Below are positions 8,880 to 17,106 of a DNA stretch of 58,319 nt, piece by piece. The notes under the pieces are model-generated. The model saw nothing but the letters and a program-made list of their open reading frames with translations. It did not search any database and had not been told where the DNA came from. This stretch comes from Chitinophagaceae bacterium UBA4857 (GTDB lineage Bacteria; Bacteroidota; Bacteroidia; Chitinophagales; Chitinophagaceae): positions 137,882 through 196,200 of the forward strand of contig DHEF01000045.1 of the NCBI GenBank assembly GCA_002399735.1, written 5' to 3'. The position numbers and the translations under genes are program-made. Each line of letters opens with the position of its first letter. Position 1 is the first letter of the stretch.

Positions 8880-9886
8880 TCTGCTGCTGGTGTTGTGTTT
8901 TCAATTACTTCTTCCTCGGCACCAAACTCAGTTTTAACTTCTTCGGCAGCAATACCATTTTCATTCAGGTATTGGGTAAACACAGCCGTTTGTCCATGTG
9001 TTATATATACTTTTTCGGCACCGGTTGCTTTTATTACTTCATTCAATCCACGCCAATCAGCATGATCACTTATGGCAAAACCCGCATCAGCACTACGCCA
9101 TCTTCTGGCACCACGTACCTGCATCCAACCCGAACATATTGCATTGGCCATGTTCGGAATTTTTCTGATTGCCGTAGAATCTACCAGGGCCGGTGGCATA
9201 ATAATAATGGCTTTATCCAGGTGTTTTACATCTTCCCGTAAATCTACAATATCATATTCCGGTAAACGCACACCCACTGTTTCATAAGCCTGGTTTAATT
9301 TGCCAATTGAGTAATGCACCAACAGCGGGCCAACACCTTCCATGGCTTTCATTATTCGTTGCGCCTTGCCTAATGAGTAGCCAATAAAAACAGAGTTCTT
9401 TCCATTAGCCTGATTTTGTAAAACCCAATCCTGCATTTGTTTATTTTGTTCAGCAACCGGCAACCAATTATAAATGGGTAAACCAAACGTACTTTCCGAT
9501 ACAAACTCATTACACTTTACTAACTCAAACGGCGTTGTTAATCCGTCGTCCTGTGTTTTATAGTCGCCGGAAATAACGGTTACCTTTCCTTTATATTCTA
9601 ATCGTACCTGTGCCGAGCCAATAATATGCCCGGCCGGATGCAGCGACAACTTCACACCATTTATCGTCATGGTTTCGTTGTAGCCAATTCCGGTTACATC
9701 AATATCCTCGCTAATTCTCGATTTTAAAATGGGTACCGTATCGGTATGACATAAATATTTTTTCATGCCCCAACGTGCATGGTCAGCATGGCCGTGTGTA
9801 ATAACAGCCATGTCCACAGGTTTCCATGGATCTATATAAAACCCGCCCTGAACACAAAAAATTCCCTGAGGGGTAAATTTTATCAT
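8876..9886 (-). CDS. Ligase-associated DNA exonuclease (metallo-beta-lactamase / beta-CASP fold)
   Basis: First gene of the four-gene repair operon, 336 residues. The metal-binding motif HGHADH (31-36) and the later SGDYKTQDDG and HPAGHIIGSAQ segments mark an MBL-fold nuclease. The C-terminal half has the beta-CASP features SDHADW and ITHG. The P. putida homologue Exo is a DNA 5'-exonuclease. The Met at 9884-9886 (MIKFTPQG) is preferred over the upstream Met at 9931, because the sequence before it is unrelated hydrophobic residues. The four genes are joined by overlaps or a one-base gap, so they act as one unit. Confidence 0.9.
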   Translation of the reverse strand: MIKFTPQGIFCVQGGFYIDPWKPVDMAVITHGHADHARWGMKKYLCHTDTVPILKSRISEDIDVTGIGYNETMTINGVKLSLHPAGHIIGSAQVRLEYKGKVTVISGDYKTQDDGLTTPFELVKCNEFVSESTFGLPIYNWLPVAEQNKQMQDWVLQNQANGKNSVFIGYSLGKAQRIMKAMEGVGPLLVHYSIGKLNQAYETVGVRLPEYDIVDLREDVKHLDKAIIIMPPALVDSTAIRKIPNMANAICSGWMQVRGARRWRSADAGFAISDHADWRGLNEVIKATGAEKVYITHGQTAVFTQYLNENGIAAEEVKTEFGAEEEVIENTTPAAE

Positions 9887-9960
9887 ATTGGTAAATACAA
9901 TGGCAAAAGCTATACCGAATGTAAAACACATCAGTAACCCTGGTATAATTATTTGTTAGC

Positions 9961-10131
9961 CAGCAGCAATGCTACTAGCATCGTCTGTTGTAACCCTGTA
10001 GGGTTGGGATTAAATTCATTTCCAATGGAAATGAATTTAAGACTATCACTTGTGCTGCAACAACGCAAAGCATCAATGAGGCTAATCCAATAACTAATAT
10101 CGAATTAATTCTATTGGGCATTGTGTAAGCT
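9961..10131 (+). repeat. Dispersed intergenic repeat, copy 3 (hairpin-substituted core)
   Basis: It opens with CAGCAGCAATGCTACTAGCA like the copies at 16917 and 38466 and ends in AATTCTATTGGGCATTGTG like copies 1 and 14. The usual GTTGCGTCGCACTC core is replaced by two perfect hairpins. Bases 10071-10129 are an almost exact reverse complement of 49512-49567. Confidence 0.7.
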
Positions 10132-10320
10132 GTCATTATTTCGGCACAAACCATGCTTTGCTAGTTTTATCGCCAAAGGCGATAAAATATTACTGCGAAA
10201 CTGCAAGTTTCGCAGAGCGAACCTGATTGTTGTAAATACTTAACTCACTACTAACAATCGACTATTCACTTTCTTCCTGACTTACGGTCTTTCGGACTCT
10301 CCGACTATCAGACTTCTCTC

Positions 10321-10388
10321 TGCTGATTAGCGAACGGAACGATGAACGGAGCGTCGCAAGTAAAGTTCAATCAAGGGTGGGACGATGA
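10321..10388 (-). repeat. Dispersed intergenic repeat, copy 4 (GGAGCGTCGCAA subtype)
   Basis: GATGAACGGAGCGTCGCAAG followed by GTTCAATCAAGGGTGGGACG. It shares this arrangement with copies at 4034, 14915 and 54900. Confidence 0.7.
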
Positions 10389-10433
10389 TAAAATAATAAA
10401 ATAACTAAGTAAAATACAAACACTAACTATCAA

Positions 10434-11540
10434 CTATTTTTTCAAGCGTCTGGTTTTTTCCTGTATCAATAACAGGTTTTCACGAAGTGTTTTCTTCAGG
10501 TGTATTTTTAATATTTGGCCCATTGTTTTACAACGGCTAAAAATGGTAGTATTAAAATGTTGGTTCAATTCGTTTTTTAATTGTTCTACTTTTTCGGGTG
10601 GCGAAATTTCATCAACCGCCATAATATTTAATAACTCCATTAAACGATAGCGGGAGTTGGCTACCCTAAATGCCATGGCCGATTTTTCTTCGGCCTGGTA
10701 TTGCTCAATAGATTCTTTATTTAACTGCGATAAAGTGGTTTGCACTAAAGGAAAATTCTCTTTAAAAAATTGTGGCAGGTACATGTTTTTACGCCCCTCA
10801 TAACATTGCTGGTCAAAATCAATGGCACGTATGCGGTATTGATAATCTTCAATGTCGGGTGTAATATCCACCACAAAATTATAGCTCCGCATATCACCTA
10901 ACAAGCGCACAAAACAACGCTCATTAAATTTTACAAACTCCTTGGCCAATCGGGTTTTATTGGTTTCGGATTTGTTTAAGGTATGCTCAATAAAAACATC
11001 GCCGGGCAAGCCAGGTATATGTTCTTCTACCAATGTATTGCCATGTGTAAAATAAGTGATACGGTTCGGCGATAAAATATGCTCGAGCTCCAAACCATAA
11101 ATGCGGGAAGCATCATTTAGTTTAATATAGTAATGGTCGTAATTGGAGTTGAACTTATTTACAATTCTTATGCGAAAAGGTAGCGAGTTTCCAAAGGTGC
11201 AATAATCAATGCGGGCCACATCCAACTGATCGATAAACGTTAAGTCGCCTTCGGTTTTTAAAACGGCATAAATATGTACAAGACCTTCCCTTAAATAATC
11301 CCATTCCCGGGTATCGTAAATAGCTTTTTCCCAATGGGTGGGGTTGCCGTCTTTATCTTTAATGGGAATGGACCAGGTGAAATTCAATAGTTCTTTATGG
11401 GCAATGGGTAGGGTTACTTCTCGGCCGGTATTTTTTAAATAAGCCTGTAACTTTTTACCCACGGGGTATAACTTCTTTTTCCGGGATGGTTTATCACTTT
11501 CCAGCAACTCCAGGTTATTCTTATTTTCTAAAAAACTCAT
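10434..11540 (-). CDS. Uncharacterised protein with protein-kinase-like motifs
   Basis: A 368-residue soluble protein with no signal or membrane segment, not recognised as a named family. Several segments line up in the order of a protein-kinase-like fold: HYYIKLND with Lys140 (beta-3 lysine position), GLELEHIL about 10 residues later (helix C, Glu151 or Glu153), LVEEHIPG (170-177, hinge), LLGDMRSYNFVVD (213-225, compare the GDxxxxNxxxD catalytic loop) and RAIDFD (238-243, DFG position). A Lys/Arg-rich helical tail follows (about 325-368). Whether it is active is unknown, because the catalytic-loop Asp is part of GD rather than HRD. It is monocistronic, with repeats upstream of the repair operon on one side and the BtuF-like gene on the other. 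Confidence 0.6.
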   Translation of the reverse strand: MSFLENKNNLELLESDKPSRKKKLYPVGKKLQAYLKNTGREVTLPIAHKELLNFTWSIPIKDKDGNPTHWEKAIYDTREWDYLREGLVHIYAVLKTEGDLTFIDQLDVARIDYCTFGNSLPFRIRIVNKFNSNYDHYYIKLNDASRIYGLELEHILSPNRITYFTHGNTLVEEHIPGLPGDVFIEHTLNKSETNKTRLAKEFVKFNERCFVRLLGDMRSYNFVVDITPDIEDYQYRIRAIDFDQQCYEGRKNMYLPQFFKENFPLVQTTLSQLNKESIEQYQAEEKSAMAFRVANSRYRLMELLNIMAVDEISPPEKVEQLKNELNQHFNTTIFSRCKTMGQILKIHLKKTLRENLLLIQEKTRRLKK

Positions 11541-11645
11541 ACTATATAGGTTAAGCCAATTTTTGTAAAACGTAAACAGGTAATACCGGCTTCGTTTTTA
11601 AACAAGCAGGCATTAGGGGTATCATCAAATTTAATATTAAGTAAG

Positions 11646-12422
11646 TTACGCTAATAGTTTTTTAAAATAAGCAGGTGCGTGGCAAAGTCTGCTACCATAC
11701 CAGCTAAAATATTCCCCGTCTGCCAGTAATATTTTTGTGTAAGGTAAGAGTGATTGTAATTCTGTTACATGGTTTTGCTTAAAAGGGTAGGGCTCCGTTG
11801 AAAGTAATAAGTAATCAGGTTGCAGCTTTTGTAGTTCGGTTATAGTTGTTTCGGGGTAACGGGTTTGGTTGGCAAATACATTTACTAATCCGCAATGTTG
11901 CAACATAGCGTGAATAAAAGTATCGTTGCCTACTGTCATATACGGGTTTTGCCAAATAAGGTAAGCCACGCTTTTTTGTGGACTAATTGGTTGTAAGTTG
12001 GCAAAAGCAGTTTCTATTTCTTGTATGATTGATTGGGCCTTGGGTAGAGTATTGGTAAGTGCTCCCAGTTTTTCTATCATGTCAAGAGCAGATGTAAGAT
12101 TATTTACGTCGCTAATAAAAACAGGAAAATTTTTAGCCAGTTCAGTTATTTCGGCTTGTAAGTTTTCTTCCTTATTGGCAATAATGAGGTCGGGTTGTAA
12201 TTGTTTAATTTTTGCAAGGTTCAGGTTTTTTGTACCGCCAATAATAGTTTTGGTTGTTTTCCAATTTGGCGGATGTACGCAAAACTTGGTAATACCGGCA
12301 ACTTGCTGCTCAAGCCCTAAATGGTACAATAACTCGGTTTGGGAAGGAACCGTAGAAATAATTTTTTTCGGGAAAGTTTGTAATTCAATACGCTGTTGTA
12401 GCTGATCGGTAACCAAAATCAT
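11646..12422 (-). CDS. BtuF-like helical-backbone metal-complex binding protein
   Basis: A 258-residue protein of the periplasmic-binding-protein fold used for cobalamin or siderophore. It opens with strand PKKIISTVPSQTELLYHLGL, then VAGITKFCVHPP, and has the LQPDLIIANKEEN segment typical of the BtuF/FepB family. There is no recognisable signal peptide: it starts MILVTDQLQQRIEL. It may therefore be cytoplasmic, or the true start may be missed, but no better upstream Met is in frame. No permease or ATPase gene is adjacent. I found no B12-box (GCCACTG) in the upstream 900 bases, so B12 control is not supported. Confidence 0.75.
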   Translation of the reverse strand: MILVTDQLQQRIELQTFPKKIISTVPSQTELLYHLGLEQQVAGITKFCVHPPNWKTTKTIIGGTKNLNLAKIKQLQPDLIIANKEENLQAEITELAKNFPVFISDVNNLTSALDMIEKLGALTNTLPKAQSIIQEIETAFANLQPISPQKSVAYLIWQNPYMTVGNDTFIHAMLQHCGLVNVFANQTRYPETTITELQKLQPDYLLLSTEPYPFKQNHVTELQSLLPYTKILLADGEYFSWYGSRLCHAPAYFKKLLA

Positions 12423-13275
12423 ACAGCAAATTACAATAAGTAACTATAAGGGTAGTAAAAAATCACCGCGCCTCCTGCCAAACAGGTTCGGCAGGAGGGT
12501 TCCGGATATTATACTCTTTTCATGGATTTTTGGACCACGGTGATATGGACTTGGTTAATCTAGTAAATTTTGGATGGTTGTCTTATCAAGGGATGGTGGA
12601 CTTTGTGGTAAATTTAATTACCTAAGGTTTTACAACTGGACGGTTGGTTTTAAAACAGCTTTTTTTAGGATAGGACTTTCGCAGTTTTTGGATAGAATGG
12701 TTGGATGGGCTTTTCGGAAGTTTTTAATTTCCTTAGGAAACGGATTTTATTACAAGGCTCATTTAATTAAAACAAAAAAAAGAAGTTGACTGATACTGGA
12801 TTTTTGTTTTGGTTTTAAAAGGATTTTCTTGGACTAATTTTAAAATAGGATGATGGACGGTTCACTCACTCGATATTGGATTTACAAAGATTGATCAGCG
12901 ATCAATCAACTTCTACCACAAAAGTAGTATGCCGCAGCATATATTTATAGAGCATTATTGCTTAATTTTTAAGCATCGGTATTTGCTGTAGAATAGCGTA
13001 TTTTGACTTTTATCAAATGTGCTTTTACATATATATGTGATAGTAATTATACGAAAAACAGCTTATGCAAACCTTTGCATAACTCCTTTTTAACCCTTTG
13101 AACCACTTAAAATTGCCTATTACGGTAATTACTGCAGTTTTTACGCAGGCGGTTTTAGCGGTGAAACTCAAAATATTTTTTACTGCTTTTTGCTTTTACA
13201 GAAAGAAAATCTGGTTAATACTACAAATGGAGTATATGTACGATACCCAAAAAACCTGTAAAAGGAGCCGGAAAT
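12423..13275. other. Long gene-free region with GGA-rich tract
   Basis: No convincing gene. Bases 12510-12890 carry about twenty GGA trinucleotides, often in GGATTTTT or TTTTGGA contexts; read on the minus strand these are TCC. A hairpin CCTCCTGCC/GGCAGGAGG (12471-12498) is followed on the minus strand by TTTTTT. A minus-strand -7-like box TACTTTTG lies at 12919-12926. The two could bound a ~450-nt minus-strand RNA or a leader of the BtuF-like gene. Palindromes ACATATATATGT (13027-13038) and TTATGCAAACCTTTGCATAA (13063-13082) look like protein sites. Confidence 0.4.
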
Positions 13276-13310
13276 AAAAATCCGGATACTTTTAATGTAC
13301 CCGGATTTTT
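13276..13310 (-). terminator. Intrinsic terminator of cystathionine beta-synthase gene
   Basis: On the minus strand AAAAATCCGGGTAC, ATTAAAA, GTATCCGGATTTTT: a 14-bp stem with one G-T pair and a T tract, 43 bases after the stop. Confidence 0.85.
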
Positions 13311-13352
13311 AAGGTATAGGCGGAAAATATTTAACCCCTTACAATATATTTG

Positions 13353-14714
13353 TTAACTACCTAAGGCCTGTATAACATCATATTTAGTAATAATATGGTA
13401 ATTGCCGGCTTCATCTTTCCCTAAAACGGCACCATTCTCTTTGGTTATGAGTGTTTTAAGCTTTTCCACGGGCGTTAAAAAGTCAACAATAGGAAAACCC
13501 GGTTCTAAAACAGATCCTATTGTTTCATTTTTTATATCAATATTGGAAAACACTTTTTGAAATAATCCGCTTTCGCTGATGGAACCTGAAACCTGGTCAT
13601 TGTCAAATACCGGAATATGCTCAATATCATAAGTTTTCATTAACTCAACCGCTTTAGAAACAGGATCTTGTGATGTAACGGTTACCAGTTTTTGGCTGCT
13701 TGGGCGGCCATTCACTATATCTTTAAACGATTTAACGTCTAAAAATCCACGTTCCATCATCCACTGGTCGTTGTATATTTTTCCTACATAACGGCTACCG
13801 TGGTCATGAAAAATACATACCACCAGGTCATCGGGTTTCAGTGTGCTTTTTAATTGCATTAAACCTTGTATACAGCTACCGGCACTGTAACCACAAAACA
13901 GGCCTTCTTCTTTTGCCAGCTTGCGGGCCATGATGGCACCGTCCTTGTCAGTCACTTGTTCAAACTTATCTATTACACTCATGTCGTAATTGGCGGGAAT
14001 AAAGTCTTCTCCAAAACCTTCACTTATGTAGGGATAAACTTCATTGTCATCTATTTCACCTGTATTAAAATATTTAGTTAATAAAGATCCATAAACATCT
14101 ATAGCCCAAATTTGTATGTCTTTATTTTTTTCTTTTAAAAACTGTGCAGTACCGGTTATAGTACCACCTGTACCGGCTGTACAAACCAGGTGTGTAATCT
14201 TGCCATCGGTCTGTTTCCAAATTTCCGGACCCGTAGTTTCGTAATGCGCTAACCGATTAGCCAGGTTATCGTATTGGTTAAAATGGTAGGAATTAGGTAC
14301 TTCAGTTGCTAATCGTTTGGCTACGCTGTAATAGCTTTTAGGGTCATCAGGCGCTACATTGGTAGGGCAAACAATTACCTCGGCACCTACCGCTTTTAAT
14401 ATATCGGCCTTTTCTTTTGATTGTTTATCGGTTGTAACAAAAATACATTTGTAGCCTTTTACCACAGCAGCCAGGGCTAAACCCATACCGGTGTTACCAC
14501 TGGTACCTTCAATAATTGTTCCGCCGGGTTTTATTTTTCCTTCGGCCTCGGCTACTTCCAGCATTTTAAGTGCCATACGGTCTTTAATACTGTTACCGGG
14601 GTTAAAGTAATCTACCTTGGCCAATATCTGGCAGGGAATATCTTTGGTTATTTTGTTTAAGCGTATTAATGGAGTGTTACCAATAGTTTCTAAAATGTTA
14701 TTCTTAATATCCAT
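13353..14714 (-). CDS. Cystathionine beta-synthase
   Basis: A 453-residue PLP enzyme that condenses homocysteine with serine (or acts as a cysteine synthase). The core is about residues 1-320: PLP lysine Lys44 in NSIKDRMAL, substrate loop GTSGNTGMGLA (about 69-79) and the phosphate-binding AGTGGTITGTA loop. The C-terminal 335-453 is a CBS-domain pair (SQKLVTVTSQDPVSKAVELM and IPVFDNDQVSGSISE). In the family this pair binds adenosyl ligands and regulates activity. The domain order separates it from plain CysK/CysM. A -7 box TATATTTG on the minus strand at 14837-14844 puts the 5' UTR near 115 nt. Confidence 0.93.
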   Translation of the reverse strand: MDIKNNILETIGNTPLIRLNKITKDIPCQILAKVDYFNPGNSIKDRMALKMLEVAEAEGKIKPGGTIIEGTSGNTGMGLALAAVVKGYKCIFVTTDKQSKEKADILKAVGAEVIVCPTNVAPDDPKSYYSVAKRLATEVPNSYHFNQYDNLANRLAHYETTGPEIWKQTDGKITHLVCTAGTGGTITGTAQFLKEKNKDIQIWAIDVYGSLLTKYFNTGEIDDNEVYPYISEGFGEDFIPANYDMSVIDKFEQVTDKDGAIMARKLAKEEGLFCGYSAGSCIQGLMQLKSTLKPDDLVVCIFHDHGSRYVGKIYNDQWMMERGFLDVKSFKDIVNGRPSSQKLVTVTSQDPVSKAVELMKTYDIEHIPVFDNDQVSGSISESGLFQKVFSNIDIKNETIGSVLEPGFPIVDFLTPVEKLKTLITKENGAVLGKDEAGNYHIITKYDVIQALGS

Positions 14715-14836
14715 ACAGGAAAAATTTTATGGTTAGGTTGGTTGGGCATTATCAAAAACGGTGTTTGTTGTATGCATTATATATTATACATAAACTTACA
14801 GTAGCTATAATAACGGCAAACAACAGGTAAAAGGTA

Positions 14837-14844
14837 CAAATATA
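14837..14844 (-). promoter_or_regulatory. Promoter -7 box of cystathionine beta-synthase gene
   Basis: Minus-strand TATATTTG fits the Bacteroidota -7 consensus TAnnTTTG. The -33 box is not clear. Confidence 0.45.
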
Positions 14845-14895
14845 CGTTTTTGGCCTTAGTAAAACCTTAAGTAAAGGTTATGGTTGTATGATGGG

Positions 14896-15040
14896 TTTAA
14901 TCAGGGAACTGCTGTTAAACGGAGCGTCGCAAGGGACGTTAAATCAGGGGAGGGACGTTGACCCCAAAATAAAAAAAGCCTAAATTTTTCTGAGTTTAAA
15001 GCCCTTTTAGGGGTTGGGGTTATCAGGGAACCGAACGCTG
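14896..15040 (-). repeat. Dispersed intergenic repeat, copy 5
   Basis: GTTAAACGGAGCGTCGCAAG then GGACGTTAAATCAGGGGAGG and, after a spacer, GAACGCTGGTAACACC. It is the same series of modules as 49640-49692. It fills the gap of about 450 bases between the cystathionine beta-synthase and PDH genes, which otherwise holds only the two promoters. Confidence 0.65.
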
Positions 15041-15119
15041 GTAACACCTTAAAAAACACAGTAGTTAATACGAAATATGCCTTGCAGAAAATGTACTGTT
15101 TAATTTGCATTGTTTCCCT

Positions 15120-15127
15120 TATTTTTG
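15120..15127 (+). promoter_or_regulatory. Candidate -7 box for PDH E1-alpha gene
   Basis: TATTTTTG fits TAnnTTTG and lies 38 bases before the chosen start codon. It also favours the start at 15165 over the in-frame ATG at 15105, which would precede the promoter. Confidence 0.4.
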
Positions 15128-15164
15128 CTTCCCGTTTAAAAGGTATAAACCCTCAAAAAAATTA

Positions 15165-16166
15165 ATGCCGGTGGCTACTAAATTTTCAAAAGAGACTTAC
15201 TTATACTGGTACGAGTTAATGCAATTAATTCGTCAGTTTGAGTTGACAGCAGAAGAGAAATACAAAATGGATGGTAAGATTCGTGGCTTTTTTCATGCCT
15301 ATGTAGGGCAGGAGGCCATTGCGGCAGGATGTATGACGGCAACCCGTGCAGATGACCTGTTTATTACTGCTTACCGCGATCACGGATTGGCTTTGGCAAA
15401 AGGTATGAGTGCCGATAGTTGCATGGCCGAGTTGTATGGTAAAGCTACCGGATGTGCAAAAGGTAAGGGTGGTAGCATGCACTTTTTTGGTAAAAAAGAA
15501 AACTTTTACGGTGGTCATGGTATAGTAGGTGCACAAATTGGCACCGGTGCCGGTTTGGCTTTTGCCGAAAAATACCGTGGTACCGATAATGTAGTACTTT
15601 GCTATTTTGGCGATGGTGCTGCACGTCAGGGTATTTTACACGAAACTTTTAACCTGGCCATGTTATGGAAGTTACCGGTTATTTTCATTTGCGAAAATAA
15701 CAACTACGCCATGGGTACTTCTATTGAACGTACATCAAACGTTGTTGATATTTATAAATTAGCTGATGCTTACGAAATGCCTGCAGACCAACTGGATGGT
15801 ATGAGTGCAGAAACAGTACACGATGGTGTAAGCCGTGCAGTGAAAAGAGCCCGTGAAGGTAACGGACCTACTTTGTTAGAAATAAAAACATACCGTTATA
15901 AAGGTCACTCTATCAGTGATCCGCAAAAATACAGAACCAAGGAAGAGGTGGACGAGTATAAAGACCGTGACCCTATTTCATTGGTAAAAGCAACTATTTT
16001 AAAAGAAAACTTTGCCACCGAAGAAGAGCTGAAAGCTATTGATGACAGAATTGATGCAGTAGTAGCCCAATCGGTAAAATTTGCCGAAGAAAGCCCATGG
16101 CCTAACGACGACGAAGTTTTAAAAGATGTTTATGTTGACCAAAACTATCCGTTTATAGTTGACTAA
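15165..16166 (+). CDS. pdhA: Pyruvate dehydrogenase E1 component, alpha subunit
   Basis: A 333-residue thiamine-diphosphate enzyme subunit that decarboxylates pyruvate and passes the acetyl group to E2. The TPP/Mg motif runs from GDGAARQG (149-156) to CENNNY (about 176-181), and RFxxxY-like FHAYVGQEA and YRDHG lie upstream. The phosphorylation-loop-like region RYKGHSISDPQKYRTKEE is present. Met at 15165 (MPVATKFSKETYLYW) is chosen since the 20 residues before it do not fit the family and overlap the promoter. The E1-beta and E2 genes are not adjacent. The TPR gene follows after 47 bases. Confidence 0.94.
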   Translation: MPVATKFSKETYLYWYELMQLIRQFELTAEEKYKMDGKIRGFFHAYVGQEAIAAGCMTATRADDLFITAYRDHGLALAKGMSADSCMAELYGKATGCAKGKGGSMHFFGKKENFYGGHGIVGAQIGTGAGLAFAEKYRGTDNVVLCYFGDGAARQGILHETFNLAMLWKLPVIFICENNNYAMGTSIERTSNVVDIYKLADAYEMPADQLDGMSAETVHDGVSRAVKRAREGNGPTLLEIKTYRYKGHSISDPQKYRTKEEVDEYKDRDPISLVKATILKENFATEEELKAIDDRIDAVVAQSVKFAEESPWPNDDEVLKDVYVDQNYPFIVD

Positions 16167-16213
16167 AAACCAAAACAACAAACAAGCAAATCATTCATTA
16201 ATTTAAACTTACA

Positions 16214-16903
16214 ATGGCAGAAAATAAACAGGTGCAACCAGCAGCCGGTGGTGATGATGTAGTAGTAAAGGCCAAGGATTTTTGGCAACGCAACGCAAAA
16301 ACAATTTCAATTGCACTTATACTGGTTATCGTTTTAGGCGGTGGCTGGTTTGTATACAATAACTATTTTAAAAAGCCGAAAGAAGCCGAAGCAATGGATA
16401 AATTATTCAAAGCCGAGGATTATTTCCGCCAGGATTCTATCAACCTTGCTTTAAACGGCGATGGTCAGCAACTGGGTTTTTTAAAAATTATATCTAAGTA
16501 CAGCGGTACCGATGCGGCAAATATGGCTAACTTTTATGCAGGTAGCTGTTATATTAAGTTAGATCAAAACGATAAAGCGGTAGAACACCTTAAAAAGTTT
16601 AGCTCAGATGCTAAACAAATTCAGGCCCGTGCTTACAAATTATTAGGCGATGCTTATGGCGATTTAGGCAAAAGCAGCGAAGCAGTTGAGTATTATACCA
16701 AAGCTGCTCATCATTTTGAGGCCGACAAACAAGCTTCTTCTGAGGCATTGTTTAGTGCAGCTTATGCAGCCCAACATTTGTTAAACAAGCCTGACCAGGC
16801 TGTAAAACTGTACAAAGAGTTAAAAGAAAAATACCCAATGACCCAATACGGTTTTGAGGCCGATAAATACTTGGCTCAACTGGGTGTGTATAGCGCAAAC
16901 TAA
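16214..16903 (+). CDS. Membrane-anchored TPR protein (YfgM-like)
   Basis: A 229-residue protein. Residues 1-28 are polar, a single transmembrane helix spans about 30-47 (ISIALILVIVLGGGWFVY), and the rest holds three or four tetratricopeptide units (for example AYKLLGDAYGDLGKSSEAVEYYTKAAHH). The topology and length match the YfgM / TPR_21 family, which in E. coli is a SecYEG-associated periplasmic chaperone partner. That role is an analogy only. It is likely cotranscribed with the PDH gene. Confidence 0.78.
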   Translation: MAENKQVQPAAGGDDVVVKAKDFWQRNAKTISIALILVIVLGGGWFVYNNYFKKPKEAEAMDKLFKAEDYFRQDSINLALNGDGQQLGFLKIISKYSGTDAANMANFYAGSCYIKLDQNDKAVEHLKKFSSDAKQIQARAYKLLGDAYGDLGKSSEAVEYYTKAAHHFEADKQASSEALFSAAYAAQHLLNKPDQAVKLYKELKEKYPMTQYGFEADKYLAQLGVYSAN

Positions 16904-16916
16904 AAGGCATTTTTGG

Positions 16917-17003
16917 TAATCAGCAGCATTACTACTATCATCGTCTGTTGCGTCGCACTCTTGTACTGTAGTAACGCTATTCAGCATTGTGTAAAAGCAA
17001 AAG
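16917..17003 (+). repeat. Dispersed intergenic repeat, copy 6
   Basis: CAGCAGCATTACTACTATCA then GTTGCGTCGCACTCTTG (16947-16963), then CGCTATTCAGCATTGTGTAA. This is the compact form of the repeat. Confidence 0.75.
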
Positions 17004-17071
17004 CAAAATTTGATAATCACTTATTGTAAAAGTGTAGTTAATCTTAAATAATTAGCTAATCAGCACATCAG

Positions 17072-17102
17072 CTAATTATCTAATTACCTAATTATCTAAT
17101 TG
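17072..17102. repeat. Short tandem repeat of CTAATTAN
   Basis: Four 8-bp units CTAATTAT, CTAATTAC, CTAATTAT, CTAATTGA run up to five bases before the ribH start codon. Similar TAATTAG runs occur near 29104. This is low-complexity UTR sequence with no known role. Confidence 0.7.
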
Positions 17103-17106
17103 ATAT

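Larger units (their letters stand above)
9887..10433. other. Gene-free stretch full of perfect hairpins
   Basis: No credible gene. It holds at least four perfect hairpins with 2-3 nt loops: AACCCT/AGGGTT at 9992-10005, a 14-bp stem at 10010-10040, a 10-bp stem TTTTATCGCC at 10165-10187 and a 10-bp stem CTGCGAAACT at 10193-10215. Two fragments of the dispersed repeat are listed separately. The minus-strand promoter of the repair operon should lie near 9890-9960, but no clear box was found. Confidence 0.6.

Noticed and set aside
12574..12789. A 71-codon plus-strand reading frame in the GGA-rich region
   Set aside because: No homology, no promoter or start context, and composition is dominated by the GGA/TTTT pattern of the non-coding region.
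12510..12890. CsrB-like RNA because of many GGA motifs
   Set aside because: CsrA is generally missing in Bacteroidota, and GGA is not seen in hairpin loops; the plus-strand reading also lacks promoter and terminator.
12423..13352. Cobalamin riboswitch before the BtuF-like gene
   Set aside because: No B12-box GCCACTG or conserved junction sequence was seen on the minus strand.
17072..17102. CTAATTAN tandem units as a CRISPR array
   Set aside because: The units are 8 bp without spacers; simple tandem repeats of an AT-rich leader.
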